From: Leucothrix arctica
GTDB lineage: Bacteria; Pseudomonadota; Gammaproteobacteria; Thiotrichales; Thiotrichaceae
Reading direction: 5' to 3'
DNA: 64,000 bases
NCBI RefSeq assembly: GCF_003172895.1
Contig: NZ_QGKL01000041.1
Span: 62,001 to 126,000, forward strand
Shown: piece by piece, positions 9,015 to 19,820 of the stretch
How positions within the stretch are numbered: the first letter of the stretch is position 1
Layout of the letters: each line of letters begins with the position of its first letter
Notes under the pieces: generated by a model
Told to the model about the DNA's origin: nothing
The model's database searches: none
What the model saw: only the letters and a program-made list of their open reading frames with translations
Made by a program: the position numbers and the translations under genes

Positions 9015-9386
9015 TTAAGCTACTTCTTCAGGACGGTCAACAAACTCAACATATGCCATTGGAGCATTGTCACCAGCACGGTAACCACACTTAATGATAC
9101 GAAGGTAGCCACCAGGACGTTCCTGATAACGTGTTCCTAAGTCGTTGAATAAGATACCTGTTGTTTCTTTGTCACGTAGACGAGCAAAAATAATACGACG
9201 ATTATGAACAGAGTCATTTTTCGCACGTGTTACTAGTGGCTCTACTACACGACGTAGTTCTTTTGCTTTAGCAACTGTAGTCTTGATAGCGCCATGTAAA
9301 ATTACTGCATTACATAGAGCTTGCAAAGTCGCCTTACGGTGACTGCTGTTACGACTAAGTTGACGACCAATATTACGATGGCGCAT
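9015..9386 (-). CDS. rplQ: 50S ribosomal protein L17
   Basis: 123 aa (E. coli 127). The start [19 protein letters not shown] is diagnostic. L17 is a late-assembly protein near the exit side of the large subunit. It is the last gene of the alpha-type operon, 43 nt after rpoA, and is followed by a hairpin terminator. Confidence 0.97.
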   Translation of the reverse strand: MRHRNIGRQLSRNSSHRKATLQALCNAVILHGAIKTTVAKAKELRRVVEPLVTRAKNDSVHNRRIIFARLRDKETTGILFNDLGTRYQERPGGYLRIIKCGYRAGDNAPMAYVEFVDRPEEVA

Positions 9387-9429
9387 GTTCTACATCCTTA
9401 CCTAAATTCTAATCTATGCCAACCGGCAA

Positions 9430-10410
9430 TCACTTCTCAATAGTTGATGGCGGCCAGTTTTCTAGTCTTGCACCTAGTGTCAGACCATGCGACGCCAAAA
9501 CATCTTTGATTTCTGTTAGAGACTTCTTACCAAGGTTTGGAGTCTTCAACAGCTCGTTTTCTGTCTTTTGAACCAAGTCACCGATGTAGTAAACCTGCTC
9601 AGCCTTTAGACAATTAGCAGAGCGTACTGTTAGCTCTAAATCATCAACTGGGCGTAATAGCACAGGGTCAACTTCTGGTTCTGGCTCTACATCTGGCTCT
9701 GGCTCAACGATAGTTAGATCGAAGAATACAGCCAATTGTTCATGCAAAATCGTAGCAGCACGACTAATCGCTTCTTGTGGACCAACTGAACCATCAGTTT
9801 CTAGTTCAATGATCAACTTGTCCATATCCGTACGTTGCTCAACACGTGCACTATCTACAGTGTATGCAACTCGAATAACTGGACTAAAGCTAGCATCAAG
9901 AACTAAAGTTCCTAATGGTAATTCTTCAGCCTCTGGACCACGACGAACACTAGCAGGCTGATAACCACGACCACGAGCAATAGTAATGCTCATATCTAGT
10001 TCAACATCAGATGTAATCGTTGCGATAACATGGTCAGGATCAATTAACTCAACGTCATGATCAAGACGGATATCAGCAGCAGTAACAACACCTGGGCCTG
10101 ACTTTCTTAAATCCAAAGTTACGCTATCTTTTTCGTTAAGACGTACAGCAAGACCTTTAAGATTCAACAGAATCTCAACTACGTCTTCCTTAATACCTTC
10201 AATAGCAGTGTATTCATGATCAACACCACTAATCTTAACTTCAGTAACAGCACAACCAGAGATAGAAGATAGAAGTATTCTACGCAGAGCATTACCAAGA
10301 GTATGACCAAAGCCGCGTTCTAGCGGCTCCAGTACTATCTTAGATGTCCGGCTATTGACTTCACTAACCTGAATATTACGAGGCTTTAGTAAATCTGTTG
10401 CAGTAGACAC
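9430..10410 (-). CDS. rpoA: RNA polymerase alpha subunit
   Basis: 326 aa. The N-terminal dimerisation domain contains [20 protein letters not shown]. The C-terminal domain (about 245-326) contains the DNA- and activator-contacting segment [20 protein letters not shown]. The two are joined by an acidic linker rich in Glu-Pro ([14 protein letters not shown]), longer and more regular than in E. coli. The start is GTG at 10410, with GAGGGA eight bases upstream. It follows rpsD by 54 nt and sits in the usual alpha operon place. Confidence 0.97.
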   Translation of the reverse strand: MSTATDLLKPRNIQVSEVNSRTSKIVLEPLERGFGHTLGNALRRILLSSISGCAVTEVKISGVDHEYTAIEGIKEDVVEILLNLKGLAVRLNEKDSVTLDLRKSGPGVVTAADIRLDHDVELIDPDHVIATITSDVELDMSITIARGRGYQPASVRRGPEAEELPLGTLVLDASFSPVIRVAYTVDSARVEQRTDMDKLIIELETDGSVGPQEAISRAATILHEQLAVFFDLTIVEPEPDVEPEPEVDPVLLRPVDDLELTVRSANCLKAEQVYYIGDLVQKTENELLKTPNLGKKSLTEIKDVLASHGLTLGARLENWPPSTIEK

Positions 10411-10464
10411 TATAACAATCCCTCTAAATTAACTAAGTTTCCAACAAGGCTAAAAGCCAAGAGA

Positions 10465-11085
10465 TTACTTAGAGTAAAGTTCAACAATGAGAGACTCATT
10501 AATCTCTGATGATAACTCATCACGCTCTGGTACAGATTTGAAAACACCATCTAATTTCTTAGTGTCAACTTCTACCCAGCCAACAAAACCAAGCTGATCA
10601 GCAACAGACATCGCATCTTGAATACGAATCTGCTTCTTTGCTTTCTCACGGATAGAAACCGCGTCGCCAGCTTTAACTTGGTATGAAGGGATGTTAACTA
10701 AAGTACCGTTAACAACTATCGACTTGTGGCTAACCATCTGACGAGCTTCTGCTCTAGTAGATGCATAACCCATACGATAAACAACGTTATCCAAACGACA
10801 CTCTAAAAGTTGTAGCAAGTTTTCACCTGTAGAACCTTTAAGACGTGCTGCCTTTTTAAAGTAGTTACGGAATTGCTTTTCTAAAACGCCATAAGTACGT
10901 TTTACTTTCTGCTTTTCACGTAGTTGTGAACCATATTCAGATAAACGAGTACGACGCTCAGCGTGTACACCTGGAATCTTATCTAGCTTACATTTGTTCT
11001 CTAAAGAACGTCCGCGACCTTTCAGGAACAAATCAGTTCCTTCACGACGCATTAGCTTACACTTAGCACCAATATAACGGGCCAT
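10465..11085 (-). CDS. rpsD: 30S ribosomal protein S4
   Basis: 206 aa, the same length as in E. coli. [20 protein letters not shown] at the N-terminus and the S4 RNA-binding domain ([19 protein letters not shown], about 95-160) are clear. S4 starts 30S assembly by binding the 16S 5' domain and in enterics represses its own operon through the rpsM leader. It lies 23 nt after rpsK. Confidence 0.97.
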   Translation of the reverse strand: MARYIGAKCKLMRREGTDLFLKGRGRSLENKCKLDKIPGVHAERRTRLSEYGSQLREKQKVKRTYGVLEKQFRNYFKKAARLKGSTGENLLQLLECRLDNVVYRMGYASTRAEARQMVSHKSIVVNGTLVNIPSYQVKAGDAVSIREKAKKQIRIQDAMSVADQLGFVGWVEVDTKKLDGVFKSVPERDELSSEINESLIVELYSK

Positions 11086-11108
11086 AACAAATCTCCTTTA
11101 TATTGCGA

Positions 11109-11495
11109 CTAAACGCGACGTTTCTTTGGTGGACGGCAGCCATTATGTGGAATCGGCGTTACATCCATAATCTGAGTGATCTTATATCCGATGTTATTCA
11201 ACGCACGAACCGCTGATTCACGACCAGGACCAGGACCTTTGACCATTACGTCAAGGTTCTTAAGACCATATTCTTTTGCAGCTTCTCCAGCACGTTCAGC
11301 AGCAACCTGTGCAGCAAAAGGTGTGCTTTTACGAGAACCACGGAAACCTGATCCACCAGCAGTTGCCCAAGATAGAGCATTACCCTGACGGTCAGTAATT
11401 GTAATAATAGTATTATTAAAAGACGCATGAACGTGAGCAATACCATCGCTTACGGACTTTTTGACTTTTTTACGAGCTTTAGTGGCTTTAGCCAT
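11109..11495 (-). CDS. rpsK: 30S ribosomal protein S11
   Basis: 128 aa (E. coli 129). [20 protein letters not shown] and [14 protein letters not shown] are family signatures; the C-terminus PPKKRRV lies at the platform of the 30S subunit near mRNA at the exit site. It lies 20 nt after rpsM. Confidence 0.97.
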   Translation of the reverse strand: MAKATKARKKVKKSVSDGIAHVHASFNNTIITITDRQGNALSWATAGGSGFRGSRKSTPFAAQVAAERAGEAAKEYGLKNLDVMVKGPGPGRESAVRALNNIGYKITQIMDVTPIPHNGCRPPKKRRV

Positions 11496-11515
11496 GTTTC
11501 AATTCCTGTCGTCTG

Positions 11516-11872
11516 TTACTTGCGAATTGGCTTTCTAGGGCCTTTACGCGTGCGTGCATTCGTTTTGGTACGTTGTCCACGAAGTGGTAAACCACGACGA
11601 TGACGAATACCACGGTAGCAGCCTAAGTCCATCAAACGCTTGATGTTCATAGATACTTCACGACGTAAATCACCTTCAACAGTAAATTTAGCAATCTCAC
11701 CACGAAGTAACTCTACTTCTTCTTCAGTAAGGTCGCGAATTTTAGTGTTAGGCGCCACATTAGTAGCAACACACACATCTTCTGAGCGTGAACGTCCTAT
11801 GCCATAAATCGCAGTTAATGCGATAACAACATGTTTGTTAACAGGGATATTAATACCCGCTATTCGAGCCAT
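11516..11872 (-). CDS. rpsM: 30S ribosomal protein S13
   Basis: 118 aa, equal to E. coli. It begins [20 protein letters not shown] and ends [15 protein letters not shown], whose basic tail reaches the P-site tRNA. It is the first gene of the alpha-type operon. A promoter can be read at 11904-11932, downstream of a terminator that follows rpmJ, so this operon is likely transcribed independently. Confidence 0.97.
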   Translation of the reverse strand: MARIAGINIPVNKHVVIALTAIYGIGRSRSEDVCVATNVAPNTKIRDLTEEEVELLRGEIAKFTVEGDLRREVSMNIKRLMDLGCYRGIRHRRGLPLRGQRTKTNARTRKGPRKPIRK

Positions 11873-11903
11873 TTACCTATCTCCAGGCAGTCGAGAGGTG
11901 GGG

Positions 11904-11932
11904 ACTTTACCCCAATCATCGACGTTAATCAA
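11904..11932 (-). promoter_or_regulatory. Candidate promoter of the rpsM operon
   Basis: -35 TTGATT (11927-11932), 17-bp spacer, -10 TAAAGT (11904-11909), followed by CCCC. The -10 is embedded in an inverted repeat GGGG-TAAAGT-CCCC. GC-rich DNA after the -10 is typical of stringently controlled ribosomal promoters. Confidence 0.6.
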
Positions 11933-11940
11933 TACAAGCG

Positions 11941-11988
11941 AAAAAAAACTTCTAAAGATACAAACTGTATTTTTAGAGTAGCTTTTTT
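11941..11988 (-). terminator. Terminator between rpmJ and rpsM
   Basis: TTCTAAAGATAC (11950-11961) pairs with GTATTTTTAGAG (11967-11978), with one weak position, and is flanked by A8 and T6. The minus-strand RNA ends in eight U. It marks the end of the spc-type operon. Confidence 0.7.
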
Positions 11989-12000
11989 CCTACCTAGCTT

Positions 12001-12114
12001 TTAACCCTGACGCTGTTTGTGTCTTGGGTCTGAACAAATGATTCTCACAACACCTTTACGCTTTACTACACGACAGTTGCGACACATCTTTTTAACAGAA
12101 GCACGTACCTTCAT
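12001..12114 (-). CDS. rpmJ: 50S ribosomal protein L36
   Basis: 37 aa, found by reading the sequence. It begins [14 protein letters not shown] and ends RHKQRQG. Cys11, Cys14, Cys27 and His32 form the zinc-binding set, so this is the zinc-containing (C+) form. It is the last gene of the spc-type operon, 25 nt after secY, as in E. coli. Confidence 0.96.
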   Translation of the reverse strand: MKVRASVKKMCRNCRVVKRKGVVRIICSDPRHKQRQG

Positions 12115-12139
12115 TTTTTAATCCTCTAACAGAATACTA

Positions 12140-13495
12140 TCAACTAGTCCGGGGTTTGTTCTTCCCACCAGCTTTAAAATTAGCTTTCTTCATCAAACCT
12201 TCGTATTGCTGGGACATCATCATGCCTTGGACTTGAGCCAAGAAATCCATCACAACAACTACAATAATTAGCAACGAAGTACCACCGAAGTAGAACGGAA
12301 CGCGCCAACCGTAGATAAGAAATTCTGGGAGCAAGCATACTAACGTAATATAGATCGCACCGACAGCAGTTAATCGCGTCATTACACCATCGATATACTT
12401 AGCAGTCTCTCTTCCAGGTCTTATACCAGGAATAAACGCACCTGCTTTCTTTAAGTTATCTGCTGTCTCTCTTGAGTTAAACACAAGAGCTGTGTAGAAA
12501 AACGTAAAGAAAATAATCGCCAAAGCATAAAACAAAATATACAAAGGTTGACCTGGTTGCAATTTACTAACTATAGGCTGCAACCACTCCATGCCATCAG
12601 ATCTTGCAAACCAAGAACCCAATGTCGATGGAAACAATATAATACTAGAAGCAAATATAGGTGGGATAACACCCGCCATATTTAACTTAAGAGGCAAATG
12701 ACTCGATTGCCCCATTGCCATACGTCGACCTTGCTGACGATTGGCATAATTGACAGTGATACGACGTTGAGCACGCTCAACAAACACCACAAAGGCAGTT
12801 ACGAGCACAGCCATCGCTAATAGAATAATAACAAACTCAGGACGCAACTCACCATTACGAGCTAACTCCAAAGTTCCACCTATTGCGGTAGGCAAACCTG
12901 CAACGATACCTGCAAAGATGATCAGTGAAATACCATTTCCAATACCACGCTCAGTAATCTGCTCACCTAGCCACATTAGGAACAAAGTTCCTGTAACTAA
13001 AGAGATTACAGTTGTGATAATGAAACCAGTACCAGGATAGAGTGCAATTGTTTGTCCACCACCTAGATCTTGACCACCTAGAGCGACTGCAATACCTATA
13101 CTTTGAAAAAGTGCAAGACCAACAGTACCATATCGCGTGTACTGAGTAATTTTACGCTTTCCTGACTCACCTTCTTTCTTAAGTTGTTCTAGAGACGGTA
13201 CAACGGTAGTCATCAATTGCACAATGATAGATGCCGAAATATACGGCATGATACCAAGTGCAAATAGACTTAAACGCTGCAAGGCGCCGCCAGAAAACAT
13301 ATTAAAAACACCGAGAATTGTTCCGGTGTTTTGATCAAAAAACTGCTGTAAAGCAACCGGGTTAACCCCAGGGATTGGAATAAATGTACCAATTCTATAA
13401 ACAATTAGAGCGAAAAAAACAAAGAGTAATCTTTGTTTTATTTCAGCAGAATTGCTCATACCACCAAGCATACTTGTAGGATTCTGACGTGCCAC
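12140..13495 (-). CDS. secY: SecY preprotein translocase channel subunit
   Basis: 451 aa (E. coli 443). Ten membrane segments can be traced; IPIPGVNP near the plug, [18 protein letters not shown] in the middle, and the cytoplasmic loop ending [20 protein letters not shown] are conserved. It forms the protein-conducting channel with SecE (present at 37709) and SecG. The start is GTG at 13495 with GGAG eight bases upstream. It lies 18 nt after rplO. Confidence 0.98.
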   Translation of the reverse strand: MARQNPTSMLGGMSNSAEIKQRLLFVFFALIVYRIGTFIPIPGVNPVALQQFFDQNTGTILGVFNMFSGGALQRLSLFALGIMPYISASIIVQLMTTVVPSLEQLKKEGESGKRKITQYTRYGTVGLALFQSIGIAVALGGQDLGGGQTIALYPGTGFIITTVISLVTGTLFLMWLGEQITERGIGNGISLIIFAGIVAGLPTAIGGTLELARNGELRPEFVIILLAMAVLVTAFVVFVERAQRRITVNYANRQQGRRMAMGQSSHLPLKLNMAGVIPPIFASSIILFPSTLGSWFARSDGMEWLQPIVSKLQPGQPLYILFYALAIIFFTFFYTALVFNSRETADNLKKAGAFIPGIRPGRETAKYIDGVMTRLTAVGAIYITLVCLLPEFLIYGWRVPFYFGGTSLLIIVVVVMDFLAQVQGMMMSQQYEGLMKKANFKAGGKNKPRTS

Positions 13496-13513
13496 AGAGT
13501 TATCTCCGAATTA

Positions 13514-13948
13514 TTATGCTTCGACTTTGCCCCCGGCTGCTTCAATGGCTGATTGAGCACCCTTTGTAGCGCCGATACCTTTAAGTGTTACTGCAGTAGC
13601 AATCTCACCTGATAAGATAACTTTAGCAAAACGAATATTTTTACTAACAATGTTAGCAGCCTTCAACACATCAAGATCAACAACTTCAGAACCTAATGAA
13701 GCAATCTCACTTAGACGAACTTCAGCAGTAACACGTGATTTTCTTGAAGTAAATCCGACCTTAGGCAGACGACGCTGCAAAGGCATCTGACCACCTTCAA
13801 ATCCAGTCTTAGTGAAACCACCAGAACGAGATTTTTGGCCTTTATGACCACGACCAGCTGTCTTTCCTAAACCAGAACCAATACCGCGACCGACACGCTT
13901 ACGATCTTTAGTACTGCCGTCAGCTGGCTTTAGTGTATTTAATCTCAT
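13514..13948 (-). CDS. rplO: 50S ribosomal protein L15
   Basis: 144 aa, the E. coli length. [20 protein letters not shown] and the glycine-rich [19 protein letters not shown] extension that threads into 23S rRNA are diagnostic. Spacing to rpmD is 2 nt. Confidence 0.97.
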   Translation of the reverse strand: MRLNTLKPADGSTKDRKRVGRGIGSGLGKTAGRGHKGQKSRSGGFTKTGFEGGQMPLQRRLPKVGFTSRKSRVTAEVRLSEIASLGSEVVDLDVLKAANIVSKNIRFAKVILSGEIATAVTLKGIGATKGAQSAIEAAGGKVEA

Positions 13949-13950
13949 GA

Positions 13951-14142
13951 CTAAACCTCTTCAACCTTAACCATGTACGAGATCTTATTGATCATGCCAC
14001 GGTTTTCAGGAGTATCAATAACTACTACAGATCTGTGTATTTTACGAATACCCAAACCATGTGCGCAATCTTGGTGTGACTTAAGACGTCCATTAAGACT
14101 CTTATACAATGTCACTTTAACAGAATTAGGAGTAGTAGCCAT
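13951..14142 (-). CDS. rpmD: 50S ribosomal protein L30
   Basis: 63 aa (E. coli 59). [10 protein letters not shown] and [15 protein letters not shown] are conserved. Its ATG overlaps the rpsE stop by one base (TAATG), implying coupled translation. The N-terminus is a few residues longer than in E. coli. Confidence 0.95.
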   Translation of the reverse strand: MATTPNSVKVTLYKSLNGRLKSHQDCAHGLGIRKIHRSVVVIDTPENRGMINKISYMVKVEEV

Positions 14143-14651
14143 TAGCCCTTAACCTCTTCAACTGTTTTACCACGCTTTGCAGCAATCATTTCTGGTGAGT
14201 TCATATCGCCTAAACCTTTAATTGTAGCGCGAACTACATTAATTGGGTTACGTGAACCAACACATTTAGCCAAAACATTCTTGACACCGACAACTTCGAA
14301 AACAGCACGCATAGCGCCACCTGCGATGATACCAGTACCGTCAGAAGCTGGCTTCATGAAAACATGAGCTGCACCGTGACGAGCGTCAATTGGGTATTGT
14401 AAAGTACCGTTGTTCAATGGAACTGTAACCATGCTCTTACGAGCTTTTTCCATTGCTTTTTGGATAGCTACCGGCACTTCACGTGCTTTACCGTAACCAA
14501 AACCAATGCGACCATTACCGTCACCAACAACTGTTAGAGCTGTGAAACCAAAAACACGTCCACCTTTTACAACTTTTGCAACGCGGTTAACGTGAATCAG
14601 TTTCTCTTGCAAACCATCTGCAGCTACATCTGTATTATCTTGCTTCGCCAT
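14142..14651 (-). CDS. rpsE: 30S ribosomal protein S5
   Basis: 169 aa (E. coli 167). It contains the double-stranded RNA-binding fold ([20 protein letters not shown]) and the ribosomal S5 C-terminal domain. The loop VKGGRVFGF, where spectinomycin-resistance changes arise, looks wild type. It lies 11 nt after rplR. Confidence 0.97.
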   Translation of the reverse strand: MAKQDNTDVAADGLQEKLIHVNRVAKVVKGGRVFGFTALTVVGDGNGRIGFGYGKAREVPVAIQKAMEKARKSMVTVPLNNGTLQYPIDARHGAAHVFMKPASDGTGIIAGGAMRAVFEVVGVKNVLAKCVGSRNPINVVRATIKGLGDMNSPEMIAAKRGKTVEEVKG

Positions 14652-14662
14652 TCAGGGTCACC

Positions 14663-15016
14663 TTAGAACTGTAGTCCCGCTTCACGCGCTGCATCTGCAA
14701 GCGCCTTAATACGGCCATGATATTTAAAACCTGAGCGATCGAATGCAACAGATTCAACGCCTTTCTCTTTTGCACGCTCTGCAACTAGTTTACCAACAGC
14801 CATAGCTGCATCTATATTACCAGTTGAAGCCAATTCACCACGCAAAGAGCTCTCTACAGTTGAAGCACTAGCTAGTACTTCATTTGTTACTGCTGAGATA
14901 ACCTGAGCATAAATGTGATTGGAAGAACGGTGTACTGACAATCGATCTACGCGTAACTCACGCATCTTAAAACGACTACGCTTACCACGACGAATACGAG
15001 CAGTTTTCTTGTTCAT
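14663..15016 (-). CDS. rplR: 50S ribosomal protein L18
   Basis: 117 aa when started at the ATG at 15016; a GTG one codon upstream is possible, but AGAGG is spaced 6 nt from the ATG and homologues begin M(D/N)KK. L18 binds 5S rRNA together with L5 (16310). The C-terminus [20 protein letters not shown] is diagnostic. Confidence 0.96.
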   Translation of the reverse strand: MNKKTARIRRGKRSRFKMRELRVDRLSVHRSSNHIYAQVISAVTNEVLASASTVESSLRGELASTGNIDAAMAVGKLVAERAKEKGVESVAFDRSGFKYHGRIKALADAAREAGLQF

Positions 15017-15035
15017 CACAAACCTCTGTTAAATC

Positions 15036-15572
15036 TTACTTCTTTTTCGCTTCTTTACGAAGAATATGTTCGCCCGCATACTTCACACCCTTACCTTTAT
15101 AAGGCTCTGGTGGACGATAAGCGCGAATGTTAGCTGCTGCTTGACCTAATGCCTGCTTGTCAGCGCCCTTAAGGACGATTTCAGTTTGGCTTGGTAATTC
15201 AGCAGTAACACCTTCAGGCAGCTCGTATACAACTGGGTGTGAAAAACCTAATGATAGGTTAATCGCTTTACCCTTCAACTGTGCTCTGTAACCAACACCG
15301 ACTAACTCAAGCTTACGCTCGAAACCAGTGCTAACACCTTGAATCATGTTGCTTACTAGCGAACGCATAGTACCAGCCATTGCCCAAGCAGAGTCATTAC
15401 AACCTTCTGCTGGAGCAAAAACGATCTTACCTTCGTCTTCAGTAATACTTACCGTCTTATGAACAGTGTAATCAAAAGAGCCATTAGCTCCTTTAATACC
15501 GACATTTTGACCATCAATTTTAAGGTTTACACCTGATGGCAAAATAATAGGATTTTTAGCAATTCTTGACAT
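15036..15572 (-). CDS. rplF: 50S ribosomal protein L6
   Basis: 178 aa (E. coli 177), starting [15 protein letters not shown]. Two repeated alpha/beta domains; [17 protein letters not shown] near the end is the conserved segment close to the sarcin-ricin loop. 12 nt after rpsH. Confidence 0.97.
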   Translation of the reverse strand: MSRIAKNPIILPSGVNLKIDGQNVGIKGANGSFDYTVHKTVSITEDEGKIVFAPAEGCNDSAWAMAGTMRSLVSNMIQGVSTGFERKLELVGVGYRAQLKGKAINLSLGFSHPVVYELPEGVTAELPSQTEIVLKGADKQALGQAAANIRAYRPPEPYKGKGVKYAGEHILRKEAKKK

Positions 15573-15584
15573 GATTAAGCCTTC

Positions 15585-15980
15585 TTATTCAACTGAGCAG
15601 ATTACTTCGCCACCGAAGCCAGCCGCTTTAGCAGCAGTTCCGCTCATCACACCTTGAGAAGTTGAAACGATTGCAACACCTAGGCCACCTAAGACCTCTG
15701 GCATTTCATCCTTACCTCTGAAAATACGAAGACCTGGACGACTAACGCGCTTGATCTTACTAATAACAGGCTTACCTTGATAGTACTTAAGATCAACAGT
15801 AATACTTGGCTTACCGTCTACTTGACCATCAGAAAAACCTGCAACATAACCTTCACCAACCAACACTTCAAGTACTGACTTCTTCAGCTTTGACGCCGGA
15901 AAAGAAACATTACTTTTATTTGCTGTTTGGCCGTTACGGATACGCGTTAACATATCTGCAATTGGATCGCTCATACTCAT
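15585..15980 (-). CDS. rpsH: 30S ribosomal protein S8
   Basis: 131 aa (E. coli 130). [18 protein letters not shown] and the C-terminal [20 protein letters not shown] are conserved. S8 binds central-domain 16S rRNA; in E. coli it also represses the spc operon at the rplE leader. 12 nt after rpsN. Confidence 0.97.
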   Translation of the reverse strand: MSMSDPIADMLTRIRNGQTANKSNVSFPASKLKKSVLEVLVGEGYVAGFSDGQVDGKPSITVDLKYYQGKPVISKIKRVSRPGLRIFRGKDEMPEVLGGLGVAIVSTSQGVMSGTAAKAAGFGGEVICSVE

Positions 15981-15992
15981 AATACGTATTCC

Positions 15993-16298
15993 TTACCAGC
16001 TAGCTTTTGACAAGCCAGGTACATCGCCACGCATTGTAGCTTCACGAAGCTGAATACGAGACAAACCAAACTTACGATAAACACCATGAGGTCGACCAGT
16101 CAAGACACAACGGCGACGCTGACGAGCTGGACTACTATTTCTTGGTAACTTTTGCAAACTATCTACCGCAGCCATAACTTCTTCGAAGCTACTTGTTGGC
16201 TTAGCGATAATAGTCTTTAGCTCAGCACGCTTTTTAGCGAACTTTTCTACCAACTTCGTACGCTTAGTTTCGCGTGCAATCATTGATTTCTTAGCCAT
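15993..16298 (-). CDS. rpsN: 30S ribosomal protein S14, zinc-free form
   Basis: 101 aa, same as E. coli. It has the long form without the CxxC zinc pairs, ending [19 protein letters not shown]. This contrasts with L36 here, which keeps its zinc ligands. 11 nt after rplE. Confidence 0.97.
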   Translation of the reverse strand: MAKKSMIARETKRTKLVEKFAKKRAELKTIIAKPTSSFEEVMAAVDSLQKLPRNSSPARQRRRCVLTGRPHGVYRKFGLSRIQLREATMRGDVPGLSKASW

Positions 16299-16309
16299 TC
16301 CTAGATCCT

Positions 16310-16849
16310 CTATTTCTTAAAAGGGAACTTGAAGGCATCTAACAGAGCTTTACCTTCTTCATTCGTCTTAGCTGTAGTTGCAATAGCAATGTCCAGCCCT
16401 CTGATCGCGTCAATCTTGTCATAATCAATTTCAGGGAAAATGATTTGCTCGCTAAAACCAAGATTGTAGTTACCGCGACCATCAAATGAACGAGGGTTAA
16501 GTCCACGGAAATCACGTACACGAGGAATTGAAACAGTGATCAGACGATCTAAAAACTCATACATCTTTTCGCGACGTAAAGTAACCATACAACCAATCGG
16601 CCAATTATCACGAATCTTGAACCCAGCGATAGATTTACGTGACATTGTTACAACTGGCTTTTGACCAGAAATAAGTGCCATTTCTTCAACAGCTTTCTCG
16701 ATGATTTTCTTATCACCAACTGCCTCGCCTAGACCCATATTCAAAGTAATGTGTGTCAAACGTGGCACTTCCATTACATTTTCTAAACCTAGAGTCTCTT
16801 GTAATTCTTTTACAAGCGTCTCTCTGTAATAATCTTCTAACCTAGCCAT
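16310..16849 (-). CDS. rplE: 50S ribosomal protein L5
   Basis: 179 aa, same as E. coli. [18 protein letters not shown] and [20 protein letters not shown] are signatures. L5 binds 5S rRNA and contacts the 30S head (bridge B1b). 10 nt after rplX. Confidence 0.97.
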   Translation of the reverse strand: MARLEDYYRETLVKELQETLGLENVMEVPRLTHITLNMGLGEAVGDKKIIEKAVEEMALISGQKPVVTMSRKSIAGFKIRDNWPIGCMVTLRREKMYEFLDRLITVSIPRVRDFRGLNPRSFDGRGNYNLGFSEQIIFPEIDYDKIDAIRGLDIAIATTAKTNEEGKALLDAFKFPFKK

Positions 16850-16859
16850 CGTGATTACC

Positions 16860-17177
16860 TTAAGCGCCTACAATTTCGCCGTTAGACTTAAAAAAGCGAA
16901 CCTTTTTTCCATCTTCCAGAACTTTAAAACCAACACGGTCACCCTTACCTGTTGCTGGATTAACCAGCATCACGTTAGAAGCTTCAATAGGTAAATCTTT
17001 ATCGATTATACCACCAGCAATACCTGCATTAGGATTACCTTTCTGATGCTTCTTGGCAGTATTCACGCCTTGAACCAAAACTTTACCATTGTTCAGAACT
17101 GTAGTAATTGTACTGCGGCGACCTTTGTCTTTACCGCTAATTACTAAAACTTCGTCACCTTTATTTAACTTCTTCAT
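16860..17177 (-). CDS. rplX: 50S ribosomal protein L24
   Basis: 105 aa (E. coli 104). The KOW motif [15 protein letters not shown] opens the protein. L24 nucleates early 50S assembly. 15 nt after rplN. Confidence 0.97.
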   Translation of the reverse strand: MKKLNKGDEVLVISGKDKGRRSTITTVLNNGKVLVQGVNTAKKHQKGNPNAGIAGGIIDKDLPIEASNVMLVNPATGKGDRVGFKVLEDGKKVRFFKSNGEIVGA

Positions 17178-17192
17178 AAATACCTACCTGCC

Positions 17193-17561
17193 TTACAGAA
17201 CTTCTGGAGCAAGAGAGATAATCTTCATGAAGTTTTTAGCTCTCAACTCGCGAGTTACAGGGCCAAAGATACGTGTACCCATTGGCTCGTTTTTAGAGTT
17301 AAGCAAAACCGCAGAATTATTATCAAAACGGATTAGAGAACCATCTCTACGTCTTACACCAGTCGCTGTACGAACAACAACGGCGCTATAAACGTCACCC
17401 TTCTTTACTTTTCCACGTGGAATTGCTTCCTGGATACTTACTTTGATGATATCACCAATAGCAGCATAACGACGGTGTGAACCACCAAGTACTTTTATGC
17501 ACTTGACTCGTCTAGCACCACTGTTATCTGCTACTTGTAAAACTGTTTGCATCTGAATCAT
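17193..17561 (-). CDS. rplN: 50S ribosomal protein L14
   Basis: 122 aa. [19 protein letters not shown] is diagnostic. L14 contacts 16S helix 44 at an inter-subunit bridge and is the docking point of RsfS. In E. coli it is the first spc-operon gene; here it follows rpsQ by 43 nt and I see no clear promoter or terminator in the gap, so it may continue the upstream transcript. Confidence 0.97.
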   Translation of the reverse strand: MIQMQTVLQVADNSGARRVKCIKVLGGSHRRYAAIGDIIKVSIQEAIPRGKVKKGDVYSAVVVRTATGVRRRDGSLIRFDNNSAVLLNSKNEPMGTRIFGPVTRELRAKNFMKIISLAPEVL

Positions 17562-17604
17562 GATTATATCCCGACTTCAGCTTGAGTCAGATCAAAGAGG
17601 CTGA

Positions 17605-17877
17605 TTAAGCGCCTTCGACCACTTTAATTAAAGACCAAGATTTAGTCTTAGACATAGGGCGACACTGTTGAAAAATCACAGTATCACCTTCTTTGCAGAC
17701 ATTATTCTCGTCATGGACATGGTATTTTGTTGAGCGGCGAATGTACTTACCATATAAAGGGTGACGTACTTTTCGCTCTGTCATAACAGTAATGGTTTTA
17801 TCCATTTTATCGCTGACAACAACACCTTGCAACTTGCTTGCAGTTTTCTCTACTGCTACCTGTGCTTCTTCGCTCAT
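17605..17877 (-). CDS. rpsQ: 30S ribosomal protein S17
   Basis: 90 aa from the ATG at 17877 (E. coli 84), with a short acidic N-terminal extension before [14 protein letters not shown]. An alternative GTG at 17883 overlaps the rpmC stop, but AGG is spaced 9 nt from the ATG and only 3 from the GTG, so I prefer the [15 protein letters not shown] and [10 protein letters not shown] are conserved. Confidence 0.95.
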   Translation of the reverse strand: MSEEAQVAVEKTASKLQGVVVSDKMDKTITVMTERKVRHPLYGKYIRRSTKYHVHDENNVCKEGDTVIFQQCRPMSKTKSWSLIKVVEGA

Positions 17878-17879
17878 TT

Positions 17880-18077
17880 TCACTTACCTGTAGACTGCAT
17901 TTCTGCCAAGATCGTTTTGATTCTAGCGATCTTGCGACGGGCCACCTTCATATCAGATGGACGAGCAAGCTGGCCAGTAGCACGCTGCATGCGTAGAGCA
18001 AACTGCTCTTTAAGTGTCTCAAGCAATTCAACATTTAGCTCTTCAACACTTTTATTACGTAATTCGCTAGCTTTCAT
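17880..18077 (-). CDS. rpmC: 50S ribosomal protein L29
   Basis: 65 aa from the ATG at 18077 (E. coli 63). [20 protein letters not shown] is diagnostic. L29 lies at the exit tunnel and helps bind trigger factor and SRP. The ATG overlaps the rplP stop by one base (TGATG); a GTG just upstream is less likely. Confidence 0.96.
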   Translation of the reverse strand: MKASELRNKSVEELNVELLETLKEQFALRMQRATGQLARPSDMKVARRKIARIKTILAEMQSTGK

Positions 18078-18490
18078 CACATTACCTGCCGTGTAACAAA
18101 TACAGTTTTCATTGGAAGCTTAGCTGCTGCAAGTGCGAATGCTTCTCTAGCAAGCTCTTCAGAAACACCTTCCATTTCATATAACATCCGGCCTGGCTGA
18201 ATCTGGCAAACCCAGTACTCAACGTTACCCTTACCTTTACCCATACGCACTTCAAGAGGCTTACTAGTAATCGGCTTATCAGGAAAAACACGGATCCAAA
18301 TTTTACCACCACGTTTAATATGACGAGTCATAGCACGACGTGCTGACTCAATTTGACGTGCTGTCAATCTACCACGGTCAGCAGCTTTGAGACCATACTC
18401 TCCAAAGCTAACCTTACTTCCCGTAACAGCCAAACCACGATTGCGGCCTTTAAACTGCTTACGGAATTTTGTTCTTTTAGGCTGTAACAT
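18077..18490 (-). CDS. rplP: 50S ribosomal protein L16
   Basis: 137 aa (E. coli 136). [19 protein letters not shown] and [20 protein letters not shown] are signatures. It sits near the A site and the central protuberance. The Arg in RMGKGKGNV is the region hydroxylated in E. coli. 14 nt after rpsC. Confidence 0.97.
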   Translation of the reverse strand: MLQPKRTKFRKQFKGRNRGLAVTGSKVSFGEYGLKAADRGRLTARQIESARRAMTRHIKRGGKIWIRVFPDKPITSKPLEVRMGKGKGNVEYWVCQIQPGRMLYEMEGVSEELAREAFALAAAKLPMKTVFVTRQVM

Positions 18491-18504
18491 CTCGAACCTC
18501 TAGT

Positions 18505-19191
18505 TTACTTTTTCTTGCCGTTTTTCTGGCTAGAACTGGCTTGCTTCTGCTCGAGATCAAAAACCTCGCCCTTATAGATCCATACTTTCACGCCAATAAC
18601 GCCGTATGTAGTATTGGCACGCGATGTAGCGTAGTCAATATCAGCACGTAATGTGTGAAGTGGAACACGACCTTCTCTGTACCATTCAGTACGAGCGATC
18701 TCAGCGCCGTTTAAACGACCAGCAACAGCTACCTTAATACCAAGAGCTCCAAGACGCATCGCATTACTTACTGCACGCTTCATAGCTCGGCGGAACATAA
18801 TACGACGTTCCAGCTGATTTGCAATACTTTCCGCAACTAATTTTGCATCTAGCTCTGGCTTGCGAATCTCTTCGATATTTAACTTAACGTTGTTTGGATG
18901 AATATCCATCAAAACTGCCGTCTGTTGACGAAGCTTCTCAATATCAGCACCCTTCTGACCAATTACAACACCCGGACGAGCAGTGTGAATTGTAATGAAC
19001 GCTGACTTAGCAGGACGTTCGATCTGAATGCGGCTAACAGAAGCGCTTGCTAACTTCTTTTCCAAGAAAGCGCGAACTTCTAAATCTTTGTGCAAAAAGG
19101 CAGAATACTCTTTACCTTCTGCGTACCACTTTGAACGCCAATCTGTAGCGATACCAAGGCGAATACCTGTTGGATTTACTTTTTGACCCAT
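18505..19191 (-). CDS. rpsC: 30S ribosomal protein S3
   Basis: 228 aa from the ATG at 19191 ([14 protein letters not shown]); a longer in-frame extension to 19218 is not supported because homologues start at MGQK and AGGGG is spaced about 9 nt before this ATG. The KH domain contains [17 protein letters not shown]3 lines the mRNA entry channel. It starts 4 nt after the rplV stop. Confidence 0.96.
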   Translation of the reverse strand: MGQKVNPTGIRLGIATDWRSKWYAEGKEYSAFLHKDLEVRAFLEKKLASASVSRIQIERPAKSAFITIHTARPGVVIGQKGADIEKLRQQTAVLMDIHPNNVKLNIEEIRKPELDAKLVAESIANQLERRIMFRRAMKRAVSNAMRLGALGIKVAVAGRLNGAEIARTEWYREGRVPLHTLRADIDYATSRANTTYGVIGVKVWIYKGEVFDLEQKQASSSQKNGKKK

Positions 19192-19195
19192 TACA

Positions 19196-19534
19196 TTATA
19201 CCCCTGAATCGCCGACAACTAGCGTTATATGACTAGTACGCTTGATAATTCTATCTGCACGACCCTTAGCACGCGGCATGATACGCTTCATTGTAGGACC
19301 TTGATCAATATAGATCTTAGTCACTGACAATTCGTCAATATCAGCACCTTCATTATGCTCAGCGTTAGCAATAGCAGAATTCAATACTTTTTTAATGATC
19401 GTAGCGCCTTTCTTAGGGCTAAACGCTAATAACTCAAGCGCTTGCTCTACAGGCATTCCACGAACTTGATCGGCCACCAAACGACATTTTTGAGGTGAGA
19501 TTCGTGCGAATCTTAAATTTGCTGAAACTTCCAT
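19196..19534 (-). CDS. rplV: 50S ribosomal protein L22
   Basis: 112 aa from the ATG at 19534 ([20 protein letters not shown]); an adjacent ATG at 19537 and TTG at 19540 are possible. Its long hairpin, including [13 protein letters not shown], lines the exit tunnel and looks like the macrolide-sensitive form. 6 nt after rpsS. Confidence 0.95.
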   Translation of the reverse strand: MEVSANLRFARISPQKCRLVADQVRGMPVEQALELLAFSPKKGATIIKKVLNSAIANAEHNEGADIDELSVTKIYIDQGPTMKRIMPRAKGRADRIIKRTSHITLVVGDSGV

Positions 19535-19540
19535 CATCAA

Positions 19541-19813
19541 TTACCTGGCTTTTTTGTCCGCAACATGACCACGGAACAAGCGTGTAGGAGAAAACTCACC
19601 TAACTTGTGTCCAACCATATTTTCGTTGATCAATACGGGAACATGTTGACGTCCATTATGTACCGCAATAGTTAAACCAACCATTTCAGGAAGAATCATT
19701 GAACGGCGAGACCATGTCTTAACAGGCTTGCGATCATTATTCTTAACAGCTGTAAGTACTTTGCTCATCAAATGATGATCAACAAAAGGACCTTTCTTTA
19801 GAGAACGTGGCAT
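19541..19813 (-). CDS. rpsS: 30S ribosomal protein S19
   Basis: 90 aa (E. coli 92). [19 protein letters not shown] and [19 protein letters not shown] are diagnostic. S19 pairs with S13 on the 30S head. 7 nt after rplB. Confidence 0.97.
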   Translation of the reverse strand: MPRSLKKGPFVDHHLMSKVLTAVKNNDRKPVKTWSRRSMILPEMVGLTIAVHNGRQHVPVLINENMVGHKLGEFSPTRLFRGHVADKKAR

Positions 19814-19820
19814 AGCCCGA

